A DNA stretch of 64,000 nucleotides from Xylophilus rhododendri (GTDB lineage Bacteria; Pseudomonadota; Gammaproteobacteria; Burkholderiales; Burkholderiaceae_C), in assembly GCF_009906855.1 (NCBI RefSeq), contig NZ_CP047650.1:744001-808000 (forward strand), in the 5' to 3' direction. The notes beneath the pieces are model-generated. The model was given only the letters and a program-made list of their open reading frames with translations, made no database searches and was not told the origin of the DNA. Within the stretch, counting starts at the first letter, position 1. Every line of letters begins with the position of its first letter. Below are positions 27,124 to 35,125 of the stretch, one piece after another. The position numbers and the translations under genes were made by a program.

Positions 27124-29952
27124 CTATCTGCGCCACGCGGCCGCCGCCTGGTCGCCCTGCAGGATCTCGCTGTAGCGGTCGTCCTCGCGCAGCAGCGCCA
27201 CGTCCGATTTCGACAGCCGGGCATCCACCAGCAGCAGCCCTTCGCGCTCGGGCAGCCGGCGCAGGTCGATGACCTCCTGGTCGCCGGCCGTCAGCACCCG
27301 CAACACGCCGCCCGCATCGATCAGCGCCACCTGCGTCGGCGGCGCCGCGCCGCGCCGGCCCTGCGGGATGCGGGCTTGTTTGCGCTCGTCCTCCAGCTGG
27401 CACCAGGCCTGGATCTCGATGTTGCCGCCCCAGACGCCGGGCACCCGCTGCAGTTCGGCATAGGCCGCGTGGCCCAGGCTGGCGCGCAGAGCTTGCGGCG
27501 GCAGCGGCCTTTCCGGCCAGCTGCGGTTCAGCGCCTCGACCATGGCGCGGGCCAGGCGCCGGCCGGACGCGGGGGTGTCGGTCTGGCGGGCCGTGGCGTC
27601 GGCGAGATCGTGGCGCAGCTGCTGCAGCTGCCCGGCATCGAGAAGGCCGCCGGACAGGGCCAGCAGGCAGGCATCGCCCTCGGCCGGCAGCTGGCGCAGC
27701 TGGTAGCCGGAGCGCTCCAGCCAGGCACGCCAGTCGATGCTCGGCGGGCGGCCGGCCTGCGGCTGCCAGCTCGCCGGTGCATCGCCCGATGGCGGCGGCA
27801 GCGCATCCAGCGCCGACAGGAACTGCTCCAGCGTGCCGGCCGGCCGTTGTCCGCCCTCCTGCTTGACCCGCGGCCAGGCCGGCAGCGGCCGCAGCGAATC
27901 CGAGACGAAATGGCAGAACTGCACGCCATAGTCCAGGAACAGCTCCCGCCCCGGCCGGATCGCCCGCACCGTCACAATCACCGGCAGGCCGAAAGGCAGG
28001 CCCGGCACACGCAGCAGCAGCGCCGCCACATTGGCCGCCTGGCGCAGTTCCCGCGGCGTGCCGCGCAGCCGCCGGGCATTGAGGCTGGCGGCGATATTGC
28101 CCTCGGGATAGCCGAAGCAGGTGGCCTCGCGGGCGGGCAGCTCCGCGCAGTCGGCATCGGCCAAACCCACGTAATGGGCATAACGCCAGCAGCCCGGATA
28201 ACGCAGGTGGTAGGCATCGACCTCGGCCCGGTCGGCGCACACCGTGCCGCCATAGAGGAACAGGACTTCGAAGGCTTCCAGCGCCTGCAGGCTCACCACG
28301 CCCTGGCCGCGTTCGGGGCCATCGTCGAGCGTGGTCACGAACTGGAAGCGGCCCGGCACCGGCGATTCGGCCGCGGGTTCGCACAGCAGCCGCCGTGCCT
28401 GGGCCTGCAGGCGGCACTTCAGGGTTTCCCGGGCGCGGCGCGGCAGCGCGGCGGCTTCGAGATAGTGGCGCTCGAAATCCGCCCAGGCGGCCGCGGACCA
28501 TTCGGCCCGGTCCAGCGCCAGGCCCTGGAGCCAGTCGCCGCCCGATGCGGTGGCGGCGCGGATATGGGGCGAGAAACGCTGAACTTCCAGGCCTTCGACA
28601 TCGTCGTTGTCCGGATCGGGCTTGATCCGCTTGCTGGGCACCGCATCGGCCTGGGCGGTGTTCTGCTGCCGCGCGGCCTGCAGCAGGACCGCCAGCTGTT
28701 CGCGCAGCGAGCCCACCAGCGCCGAACCGCCACCCGGCTGCGATCGCGCCGCCAGCACGGCGGCATGGCGCGGCAGCAGGCCGCGCCAGTCCACCGCGTG
28801 CGCCATCTCCCGTACCAGCGGATTGCCGGTGCACAGGCGCATCACACGGCAGAACGGATCGATGCCACCGGCCTGGACCACGCAGGCGCGCAGGTCCGCC
28901 ACGCTGAAATCGGACGAAGCCTCCAGGAAGGCATCGAGTGCCTGCGCCTGTTCGCTCTCGCGGCGGCTCGCCTGGCCCTCGCCCGCCTTCAGCGCCGCCA
29001 GCAGGCGGATCAGCCGCGCCAGCGCGGCCTCGTCGGCCTGCGCCAGCGCTTCGTCGCGCGCCCGACGGGCCAGCACCGCCCTGGCCCGCGCCATGCAGTC
29101 GGCACGAAACCGCGCCGAGCCGAGCATGTAGCGCTCCAGCATCGAACTGGCATCGTCGGCCAGGGACAGCTCCCAGGCCATCGAGACGGCATGCCAGCTG
29201 CCGAGCCGGAAGGCCATCAGCCGCAGGTCCTCCAGGTACTGCGCATCGACGGTGAGCAGCAGGGCCAGGAACTGGTCGCGCACGCCGTCGGCGGCGCTGC
29301 GCGCGGCGGCGGCCTCGGCCGCCCGCAGCGCGCGCGGCGTGTTGAGCGGCAGCCGGGCCTCGATGCGCCGGCCCAGGGCGAAGATCTTCTCGACCGGCCC
29401 TTGCAGCACGAAGGCCAGCACGTCGCGCACGCCCTCCCAGATCAGGCGCTCATCGGCAGGCAAGGTGTCGAGTTCCTCCACAGGCAGGTCCGGCACGGCG
29501 GGCAACTGGTCGACGTCCTCGCGCAAACAGATCTTGGCCTTGTCGATCAGGCTCAGCCGGGCCGGGCGGTTCTCGAGGCCGAGCAAGCGGGCCAGCAAGG
29601 CGGGGCTGCTCTTGCGCCGGATGGTCTCGCGGTCGACCGCACCCATGCGTTTGATCTGGGCCAGCGCGCAATGCTGGATGTAGCGGGCCAGGCCCGCCGC
29701 CTGCTTGCGCGGCTGTGCATCTTCCGGCGTGGGCGTGGGGCTGCCGGATGCGGGCGCCGTGAAGGCCGGATCGGCCGCGGCGGGCTGCTCCTGGCCCGCC
29801 GGCTGCGGCAGCGCAGGGGCCGGCGGGCTGGCCACGGGCGGGGTGTCCGCGGCGCCATCGCTGCTGGGATCGGGCGACCCGCGCGGCTCCTCGGTCGAGA
29901 TGCGGATCTGTTGGGGGATGTAGGGCGGCAAGCCGGCGCTTTCCAGGGGCAT
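27124..29952 (-). CDS. Large protein with SET-like and OTU-like domains
   Basis: 942 aa, unrecognised as a whole. Residues 20-80 are Pro/Ala/Ser-rich and probably disordered; 90-520 are mostly helical with no family I can name. Residues about 535-680 read like a SET methyltransferase domain: GQGVVSLQALEAFEVLFLYGG, then YPEGNIAASLNARRL and the terminal RAIRPGRELFLDYGVQF, which matches the SET GEEL-x-x-DYG end, though the NHS triplet is not intact. Residues about 740-930 read like an OTU cysteine protease: GYQLRQLPAEGDACLLALSG (candidate C762) and VWGGNIEIQAWCQL; the usual His before Tyr is Arg in DDRYSEIL. No signal peptide or membrane segment. ATG 29952 is the first in-frame ATG; no clear ribosome site. 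Domain calls are by eye and need profile or structure tests. Confidence 0.6.
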   Translation of the reverse strand: MPLESAGLPPYIPQQIRISTEEPRGSPDPSSDGAADTPPVASPPAPALPQPAGQEQPAAADPAFTAPASGSPTPTPEDAQPRKQAAGLARYIQHCALAQIKRMGAVDRETIRRKSSPALLARLLGLENRPARLSLIDKAKICLREDVDQLPAVPDLPVEELDTLPADERLIWEGVRDVLAFVLQGPVEKIFALGRRIEARLPLNTPRALRAAEAAAARSAADGVRDQFLALLLTVDAQYLEDLRLMAFRLGSWHAVSMAWELSLADDASSMLERYMLGSARFRADCMARARAVLARRARDEALAQADEAALARLIRLLAALKAGEGQASRRESEQAQALDAFLEASSDFSVADLRACVVQAGGIDPFCRVMRLCTGNPLVREMAHAVDWRGLLPRHAAVLAARSQPGGGSALVGSLREQLAVLLQAARQQNTAQADAVPSKRIKPDPDNDDVEGLEVQRFSPHIRAATASGGDWLQGLALDRAEWSAAAWADFERHYLEAAALPRRARETLKCRLQAQARRLLCEPAAESPVPGRFQFVTTLDDGPERGQGVVSLQALEAFEVLFLYGGTVCADRAEVDAYHLRYPGCWRYAHYVGLADADCAELPAREATCFGYPEGNIAASLNARRLRGTPRELRQAANVAALLLRVPGLPFGLPVIVTVRAIRPGRELFLDYGVQFCHFVSDSLRPLPAWPRVKQEGGQRPAGTLEQFLSALDALPPPSGDAPASWQPQAGRPPSIDWRAWLERSGYQLRQLPAEGDACLLALSGGLLDAGQLQQLRHDLADATARQTDTPASGRRLARAMVEALNRSWPERPLPPQALRASLGHAAYAELQRVPGVWGGNIEIQAWCQLEDERKQARIPQGRRGAAPPTQVALIDAGGVLRVLTAGDQEVIDLRRLPEREGLLLVDARLSKSDVALLREDDRYSEILQGDQAAAAWRR

Positions 29953-30000
29953 GCGAGGTTGTCGCCGCCCGGCGCCGCGCCCGCCATGGCCGATCCGAAA

Positions 30001-30036
30001 GCGCCTGCCGGCCGCCGAACACGACGGCCGGCGCGC
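30001..30036 (-). terminator. Hairpin after the TonB receptor gene
   Basis: GCCGGCCG at 30007-30014 pairs with CGGCCGGC at 30025-30032 around a 10-nt loop, and GCGC outer arms extend it past a 2-nt bulge. On the reverse strand it is followed by only TTT, so it is a weak intrinsic terminator at best. It sits between the receptor stop and the SET/OTU-like gene start. Confidence 0.4.
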
Positions 30037-30041
30037 CTTGC

Positions 30042-32138
30042 TTAGAAGCTCGCCTGCACACCCACCCGCAGGCTGCGGCCCGGCAGCGGCGCCTTGGGAT
30101 AGGCGGTGGTGGTCAGGATCGAGGTGGCGCTGTAGGCCAGCTTGTCGGTGATGTTGTCCAGGCGGGCGAACCACAGCAGATTGGTCTTGAGGGCACCGAA
30201 CTGCGCCTGGGTGCGCCAGCCCAGGGCGGCGTTCCACAGGGTGTACGAGGGCACGGCGCGGTCACCTTCGGGCACCCGGTCCTGCGAGGCCAGGTGGTCG
30301 AAGCCGCCGGACAGGCGCCACGGGCCCTGTGCCCAGGCCAGGGTCGCACCCAGGCGTGCCGGCGCGATGCGCGGCAGCGGCTCGCCGGTGTCGCGGTTCT
30401 CGGCACGGGTCAGGTCGGCGCGCAGCTGCAGGTCGAGCGTGCCGCCAGCCAGCGGGCCGGTCAGGCCCTGCTCGCCGGCCAGGCGCACCGTGCCGCTGGA
30501 CTCGATGCCGTAGAAGCGTGCGCGCATGGAGCTGTAGCGGTACTCGGGGAAGGTCTCGATGCTCGCGTCCGTGGGGTTGCGCTCGCCGTCCGCGCTCAGC
30601 ACATCGTCGGTACGGGCCAGGCCGATGTAGTTGCTGAAGTTGCTGACATAGGCCGTCGCCTTGAAGCGGTTCGGGCCGCTCTTCCATTCGGCGCCCAGGT
30701 CCAGGCTGGTGGATTTCTCCACCTGCAGCGAGGTGTCGCCGGTCTCCCAGGCGGCCGTGGCCAGGTGGGGGCCGTTGGCGAAGAGTTCGTAGTCCTTGGG
30801 TGCGCGTTCGGTATAGGCCAGGTTGGAGGTCAGCGCCCAGGTCGGCGTGAGGTTGACCAAAGCGCCGGCCGCCGCGCTGTGCGGGTTGAAGCTGTACTTG
30901 CCGGATGCGAAACGGTCGATCGAGGGATTGCCGAAGGACTCCACCTCCACATGCTCGGTGCGCGCGCCGAAGTTGAGCTTGCCCCAGGACATCGGCAGCT
31001 CCTCATGGATGAAGAGCGCGGTGTTGTGGGTGCGGCTGTAGGGCGCGAAGGCCTCGTCGCCCACGGCCGAGAAGCTGTTCGATTCGACCTGCAGGCCGAT
31101 CAGGCCCTGGAGCCGGCCGATGGGCAGGTGGCGCGCTTCCAGGCGCAGCTCGTTGCCGCGGTTGCGGAAGGTGGTGCCGGGCTCGCCGCCTTCGTATTCG
31201 GTGTGCTCGTAATCGGTGTGGCTGGCCTGCATCTTGATGCTTTCCAGGCCCAGCGCGTTGATGCGGTACTCGCCTTCGAGCGCGTAGCGGTCCGAACGCA
31301 TGCCGATGGTCACATCGTCTTCGGCCACCGTGCCGTAGCGGCTGCGGTAGGTGCTGACCGAGGCGCCCAGATAGCCGCGGTCGAAGAACATGGTGCCGCC
31401 GACCGCGCCGCCGTGGCTCTGGCTTTCCGAGTTGCAGATGCGGCGCGACAGGCCGAGGTTGCTGGGTTTCTCGCAGTCCAGCGCCACCGGCACCCGCACA
31501 TTGCCGGTGTGGCGGTCGAAGGCATCCACATGCAGGGCGAAGCGTTCGTTGCCGCCCTCCACCATCGCGCTGCCGCCGGCCGCGCGGTTGCCGGTGGCGC
31601 CGTCGAGTTGCGCCTTGCCGTCGATGCCGGACAGGGGTTCGCGCGGGATGCGGTTGTCGATCACGTTGACCACGCCGCCCACCGCGCTGCCGCCGTAGAG
31701 CAGCGCCGCCGGGCCGCGCAGCACCTCGACACGGTCGATCAGCATCGGCTCGATCGGCACCGCGTGGTCGAAGCTCAGCGAGGAGGCATCGACGGAAGAG
31801 CCGCCGTTCTGCAGCACGCGGATGCGGTCGCCGTCCTGGCCGCGGATGATGGGCCGGCTGGCATTGGGGCCGAAATAGGTGCTGGAGACGCCGGGCAGGC
31901 CGTCGAGCGTCTCGCCCAGGGTGGGCTTCTGGCGCAGCACCAGGGCGTCGCCCGAGAGCTGCTCGACCGGCTGCACCATGGCGTCGGAGCCCAGCGGGTT
32001 GCCGGTGACGGTGACTTCGCGCAGCGTGGAGACCGGAGCGGTGGGAGCCGTGGCGGGAGCGGTCTGGGCCAGCGCAGAGACGGAGATGAGGGAGAGCACG
32101 GCGGCGCGCACGGCGCTGGCCTGGAAGGAGACGGACAT
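30042..32138 (-). CDS. TonB-dependent outer membrane receptor, ZnuD-like
   Basis: 698-aa receptor: signal peptide (about 1-25, ending in ALAQ), a plug domain (about 40-170: TLREVTVTGNPLG TonB-box area, RPIIRGQDGDRIRVLQNG, VEVLRGPAALLYGGSAVGGVVNVIDNRIP in part) and a 22-strand barrel closing in LRVGVQASF. The barrel blocks SHTDYEHTEYEGGEPGTTF and NELRLEARH, and the overall length, recall ZnuD, the zinc receptor of Neisseria. Zinc is thus the best guess, but another metal complex is possible. No Zur-like box was visible upstream. The small His-containing protein gene lies 114 bp upstream on the same strand and may be its partner. Confidence 0.82.
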   Translation of the reverse strand: MSVSFQASAVRAAVLSLISVSALAQTAPATAPTAPVSTLREVTVTGNPLGSDAMVQPVEQLSGDALVLRQKPTLGETLDGLPGVSSTYFGPNASRPIIRGQDGDRIRVLQNGGSSVDASSLSFDHAVPIEPMLIDRVEVLRGPAALLYGGSAVGGVVNVIDNRIPREPLSGIDGKAQLDGATGNRAAGGSAMVEGGNERFALHVDAFDRHTGNVRVPVALDCEKPSNLGLSRRICNSESQSHGGAVGGTMFFDRGYLGASVSTYRSRYGTVAEDDVTIGMRSDRYALEGEYRINALGLESIKMQASHTDYEHTEYEGGEPGTTFRNRGNELRLEARHLPIGRLQGLIGLQVESNSFSAVGDEAFAPYSRTHNTALFIHEELPMSWGKLNFGARTEHVEVESFGNPSIDRFASGKYSFNPHSAAAGALVNLTPTWALTSNLAYTERAPKDYELFANGPHLATAAWETGDTSLQVEKSTSLDLGAEWKSGPNRFKATAYVSNFSNYIGLARTDDVLSADGERNPTDASIETFPEYRYSSMRARFYGIESSGTVRLAGEQGLTGPLAGGTLDLQLRADLTRAENRDTGEPLPRIAPARLGATLAWAQGPWRLSGGFDHLASQDRVPEGDRAVPSYTLWNAALGWRTQAQFGALKTNLLWFARLDNITDKLAYSATSILTTTAYPKAPLPGRSLRVGVQASF

Positions 32139-32252
32139 GGAAAGACACTCGCTGAAATCGAAGCCGGCCGGATGGCGGACGCGGCAGACGGCCCGGTGCC
32201 ATGAGGAAACCGGCACCGGAGGGGGACGGCGCTTGTCGGGAAGCGCCGGACT

Positions 32253-32657
32253 TCAGGCGAGTGGAGGCGGCCCGCGGGCGTCGAACAGCGTGGCCCAGCG
32301 GCGCAGGCATTCGCCTGCGTGCCAGGCCAGCGTGGCTGCGGGGGGCAGCAATACCGGCGGGAGGGCCGGCAGCGATTGCAGGCCGTCGGCGTGGGAGAGC
32401 TGGTCGTAGAGGCGGCAGTCGCCGCTGTGGCTGTGGTCGCCGAAGAGGCGGCGCAGTGCCGAGGGGGCTGCGGCATCGGCCGCTGGCTCCGTTGCCGCTG
32501 CTGCCGAAACCACCTGCGGGCGGGCGTGGAAGACCGAGTGCACTGCGCCCAGCCAGGGGGAGGCGAACAGGGCTGCCAGCAGGAGTGCCATCGCCCACGC
32601 GGCCAGCCGGGACGCGGGGGGCGTCCTGGGGGGGCTGAGGCTTTGTGACTTGGTCAT
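32253..32657 (-). CDS. Small membrane-anchored protein with His/Cys cluster
   Basis: 134 aa. One hydrophobic segment at about 18-40 (AAWAMALLLAALFASPWLGA) acts as a signal or anchor; the rest should be periplasmic. It contains AVHSVFHARP and a metal-ligand-like stretch, GDHSHSGDCRLYDQLSHADG. The layout resembles DUF2946-type small proteins found beside TonB receptors for metals, which I offer as a resemblance only. It is upstream of the ZnuD-like receptor on the same strand and may pass metal to or from it. Start ATG 32657 gives a basic N-terminus followed by the hydrophobic segment. Confidence 0.65.
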   Translation of the reverse strand: MTKSQSLSPPRTPPASRLAAWAMALLLAALFASPWLGAVHSVFHARPQVVSAAAATEPAADAAAPSALRRLFGDHSHSGDCRLYDQLSHADGLQSLPALPPVLLPPAATLAWHAGECLRRWATLFDARGPPPLA

Positions 32658-32730
32658 GGTGGCGGGGAGCCGCCGATTCTCGCCGATATTTGTGACGCTT
32701 CTTGACGGGGGGTCCTGGAGGGGGTGGTTA

Positions 32731-33344
32731 CTCCTGCGGAGGGCGGGGCTGGGGCTGCGCGCTCCAGACCGCGCTCACTTTCTTTGCTTCGCCAAAGAAA
32801 GTAAGCAAAGAAAGGCGACCCGACACCCGAGGCCCTTCGGGCACCGCTGCGGTACTCGCAAAGGCGGGGTCCACGACAACTCGCTTCGCTCAAACAGGTC
32901 GTGGCCCTGATCCGCCTTTGCTCCGTTCCTCGCTCTCGGGCTCACGGGACCCGGGAGCGGGGACAGCCACTGCTTCGCAGGGCGACGGGCCGTCGCTGCG
33001 CTCGGCCTCCACTGAAATGCGGCGCACAAGCTGGGGCGGGTATTCATCAGCCACAGGCCGAGCGCAGCGATGGCCCGTTGCGCTGCGAAGCAGCCGCTGT
33101 CCCCGCATCCGGGTCCCGTCTGCGGGTGAGCGAGGAGCGCAGCAAAAGCGGATCAGGGCCACGACCTGTTTGAGCGAAGCGAGTTGTCGTGGACCCCGCT
33201 TTTGCGAGCACCGCAGCGTGCCCCCTCCGCAGGAGGGGGACTCCCGCAGCCGGGTCGCCTTTCTTTGCTTACTTTCTTTGGCGAAGCAAAGAAAGTGAGC
33301 GCGGTCTGGGGCGCGCAGCCCCAGCCCCGCCCTCCGCCAAGGAG
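32731..33344. repeat. 614-bp imperfect palindrome (long inverted repeat element)
   Basis: The 696 bp between the His-cluster protein gene (start 32657) and msrA hold no credible gene but a long inverted repeat. The left arm is about 32731-33008, the right about 33055-33344, with a 46-nt non-paired centre. Matching segments include GGGCGGGGCTGGGGCTGCGC/its complement at the outer ends, CTTTCTTTGCTTCGCCAAAG/complement, TCCACGACAACTCGCTTCGC/complement and GGGACAGC...TGCTTCGCAG/complement near the centre. Each arm also holds its own small hairpins (TTTCTTTG..CAAAGAAA). It ends 9 bp from the msrA stop. Such elements recur in Comamonadaceae and are often mistranslated as small proteins. No transposase is present; a non-autonomous element or a strong bidirectional terminator are both possible. 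Confidence 0.85.
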
Positions 33345-33353
33345 AAGAACAAG

Positions 33354-33899
33354 TCAAGACTTCACATGCCGAGCAAACGTCTTGCGAAACTTCTGCACCT
33401 TGGGACTAACAACCATGGCGCAGTACCCTTGACCGGGATGGTTGGCAAAGTAGTTCTGGTGATAAGCCTCCGCAGGCCAGTAATCCGCCAGCGGCAGCAC
33501 CTCGGTGACGACAGGACTCCCACGGTAGACCCCACTCGAAACCATCTCGGCGATCACGGCATCGGCAACAGCCTTCTGCGCCTCGTCACGGTAGTAAATG
33601 CCGCTGCGGTACTGCGTACCGGTATCGTTCCCCTGCCGGTTAAGCGTGGTCGGATCGTGGATCACGAAGAAGATCTCGAAAATCTCCCGCAGCGAGATGA
33701 GCTCAGGATCGAACTCCAGCCGCACCACCTCGGCATACCCGGTCTGCCCGGTACAGACATCCTCGTAGCTGGGCTGCCGCGGGTTCTTGCCGTTGGAATA
33801 GCCGCTCTCGACCGCGACGACGCCGGCCACTTCGAGAAAGACCGCTTCGGTGCACCAGAAGCAGCCGCCGCCGAGCACGATGGTTTCGGGATTTGCCAT
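33354..33899 (-). CDS. msrA: Peptide-methionine (S)-S-oxide reductase
   Basis: 181-aa MsrA, reducing S-methionine sulfoxide in proteins. The active site GGCFWCTEAVF places the catalytic cysteine at C13, and YWPAEAYHQNYF supplies the conserved substrate-pocket residues; a C-terminal GYCAMVVSPKV carries a likely recycling cysteine. ATG 33899 is chosen because MsrA proteins begin a few residues before GCFWC; the frame is open 43 codons further but runs into the pcm upstream region. The gene ends 9 bp from the long palindrome. Together with BisC-type activity it forms a second methionine sulfoxide repair route. Confidence 0.93.
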   Translation of the reverse strand: MANPETIVLGGGCFWCTEAVFLEVAGVVAVESGYSNGKNPRQPSYEDVCTGQTGYAEVVRLEFDPELISLREIFEIFFVIHDPTTLNRQGNDTGTQYRSGIYYRDEAQKAVADAVIAEMVSSGVYRGSPVVTEVLPLADYWPAEAYHQNYFANHPGQGYCAMVVSPKVQKFRKTFARHVKS

Positions 33900-34057
33900 G
33901 AAATGAATCCTGCCTTTTTTTGATGGAGCCTGAGCACCGGACTTGGGGCCAGCATGCCATGGCGCAAGCCCCCATCGGTGAGCTTTGGTACGCGGGTCAC
34001 GGCCCTGCCCTAAAATCGCGGGCTTCACGCACTGCGCGACCCGCCGAGAACGCCACG

Positions 34058-34747
34058 ATGTCCCTCCCGCTCAATACGCCCATCACCCACGCCAGCTCGC
34101 AAGACCAGGCCCGATTCAACATGATCGAGCAGCAGATCCGGCCCTGGGACGTGTCCGACAACGACGTGCTCGACCTGCTGGCCGTGCTGCGCCGGGAAGA
34201 CTTCGTGCCCCTGGCCCACCGCAGCCTGGCCTTCATGGACCTGGAACTGCCGCTGCCCGGCGGCCAGAACATGCTGGCCCCGCGCGTCGAGGCCCGCACC
34301 CTGCAGGACCTGCGCATCCAGCCGGGCGACTCGGTGCTGGAGATCGGCACCGGCTCCGGCTACATGGCCGCGCTGCTGGCCAGCCGCGCCAAGAAGGTGC
34401 TGAGCCTGGAGATCGATCCGGCGCTCGCCGAATTCGCCCGCGAGAACCTGCAGCGTGCCGGCATCGCCAACGCCGAGGTGCGGGTGGCCGACGGCTCCAA
34501 GCTGCCGGTGGACGGCGGACCTTTCGACGTGATCGTGCTCAGCGGCTCGGTGGCCCAGGTGCCGGCGGCGCTGCTGGCCCAGCTGAAGGTGGGCGGCCGG
34601 CTCGGCGCCATCGTCGGCGAGCTGCCGATGATGCGCACCCACATCATCACCCGCACCGGCGAAGCCAGCTTCGACACCGCCGAGCCCTGGGACACCGTGG
34701 CCCAGCGCCTCTCCGGTTTCGCCGAGCATTCGCGTTTCCATTTCTGA
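34058..34747 (+). CDS. pcm: Protein-L-isoaspartate O-methyltransferase
   Basis: 229-aa SAM-dependent methyltransferase of the PCMT family, which starts repair of isoaspartyl residues in aged proteins. It shows ARFNMIEQQIRPWDV near the start, the SAM motif VLEIGTGSGYMAALLA (about 96-111) and VLSLEIDP after it. The post-motif LSGSVAQVPAALLAQLKVGG is divergent from classical Pcm, which is common for this branch in beta-proteobacteria. The ATG at 34058 starts at a normal family length. A rhodanese gene follows 17 bp later. Confidence 0.8.
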   Translation: MSLPLNTPITHASSQDQARFNMIEQQIRPWDVSDNDVLDLLAVLRREDFVPLAHRSLAFMDLELPLPGGQNMLAPRVEARTLQDLRIQPGDSVLEIGTGSGYMAALLASRAKKVLSLEIDPALAEFARENLQRAGIANAEVRVADGSKLPVDGGPFDVIVLSGSVAQVPAALLAQLKVGGRLGAIVGELPMMRTHIITRTGEASFDTAEPWDTVAQRLSGFAEHSRFHF

Positions 34748-34764
34748 GCCAGGACGGTCATTCC

Positions 34765-35112
34765 ATGCACAGCATCGCCCAGCTCCGCCCGGCCGATTTC
34801 GACGACTGGGTCGCACAGCATGGCGGGGAGATCCCCGTCCTGCTCGATGTGCGTGAACCCTGGGAGCTGCAGACCGCCAGCGTGCAGCCAGCGGCCGGCT
34901 GGCGCCTGGTGGGCATTCCGATGAACGACATCCCGGCACGCCTGGCCGAGCTGGACCCCGACGTGCCGGTGGCCTGCCTGTGCCACCACGGCGCACGCAG
35001 CCAGCGGGTGGCGATGTTCCTGGCGGGCAACGGCTTTTCCGCCGTGAGCAACGTGGCCGGCGGCATCGATGCCTGGGCGCGCGAGCGCGACAGCGCCGTG
35101 CCGCTCTACTGA
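34765..35112 (+). CDS. Single-domain rhodanese
   Basis: 115-aa GlpE/PspE-like single rhodanese domain. IPVLLDVREPWE is the usual substrate-site start and the active-site loop is CLCHHGARSQRVAMFL with the catalytic cysteine at C73. It would transfer sulfane sulfur in the cytoplasm; the acceptor is unknown. It follows pcm by 17 bp and probably shares its transcript. It ends 13 bp before the stop of the convergent waaA gene. Confidence 0.85.
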   Translation: MHSIAQLRPADFDDWVAQHGGEIPVLLDVREPWELQTASVQPAAGWRLVGIPMNDIPARLAELDPDVPVACLCHHGARSQRVAMFLAGNGFSAVSNVAGGIDAWARERDSAVPLY

Positions 35113-35125
35113 GAAGAAGCTTTCT

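Noticed and set aside
29953..30041. HrpB/HrpX-type promoter box (TTCG repeats) upstream of the SET/OTU-like gene
   Set aside because: I looked for TTCG-N16-TTCG or TTCGC-N15-TTCGC on the reverse strand and did not find one, so type III secretion control is not supported here.
32658..32730. Zur box upstream of the metal receptor operon
   Set aside because: No AT-rich palindrome like the GTTATNATATAAC type is present, so zinc control is not claimed.
32650..33357. Several 80-200-codon open frames inside the long palindrome
   Set aside because: They occur on both strands in mirrored copies (PFFAYFLWRSKESE appears on both), which comes from the palindrome and not from protein selection. No start signal or family supports them.
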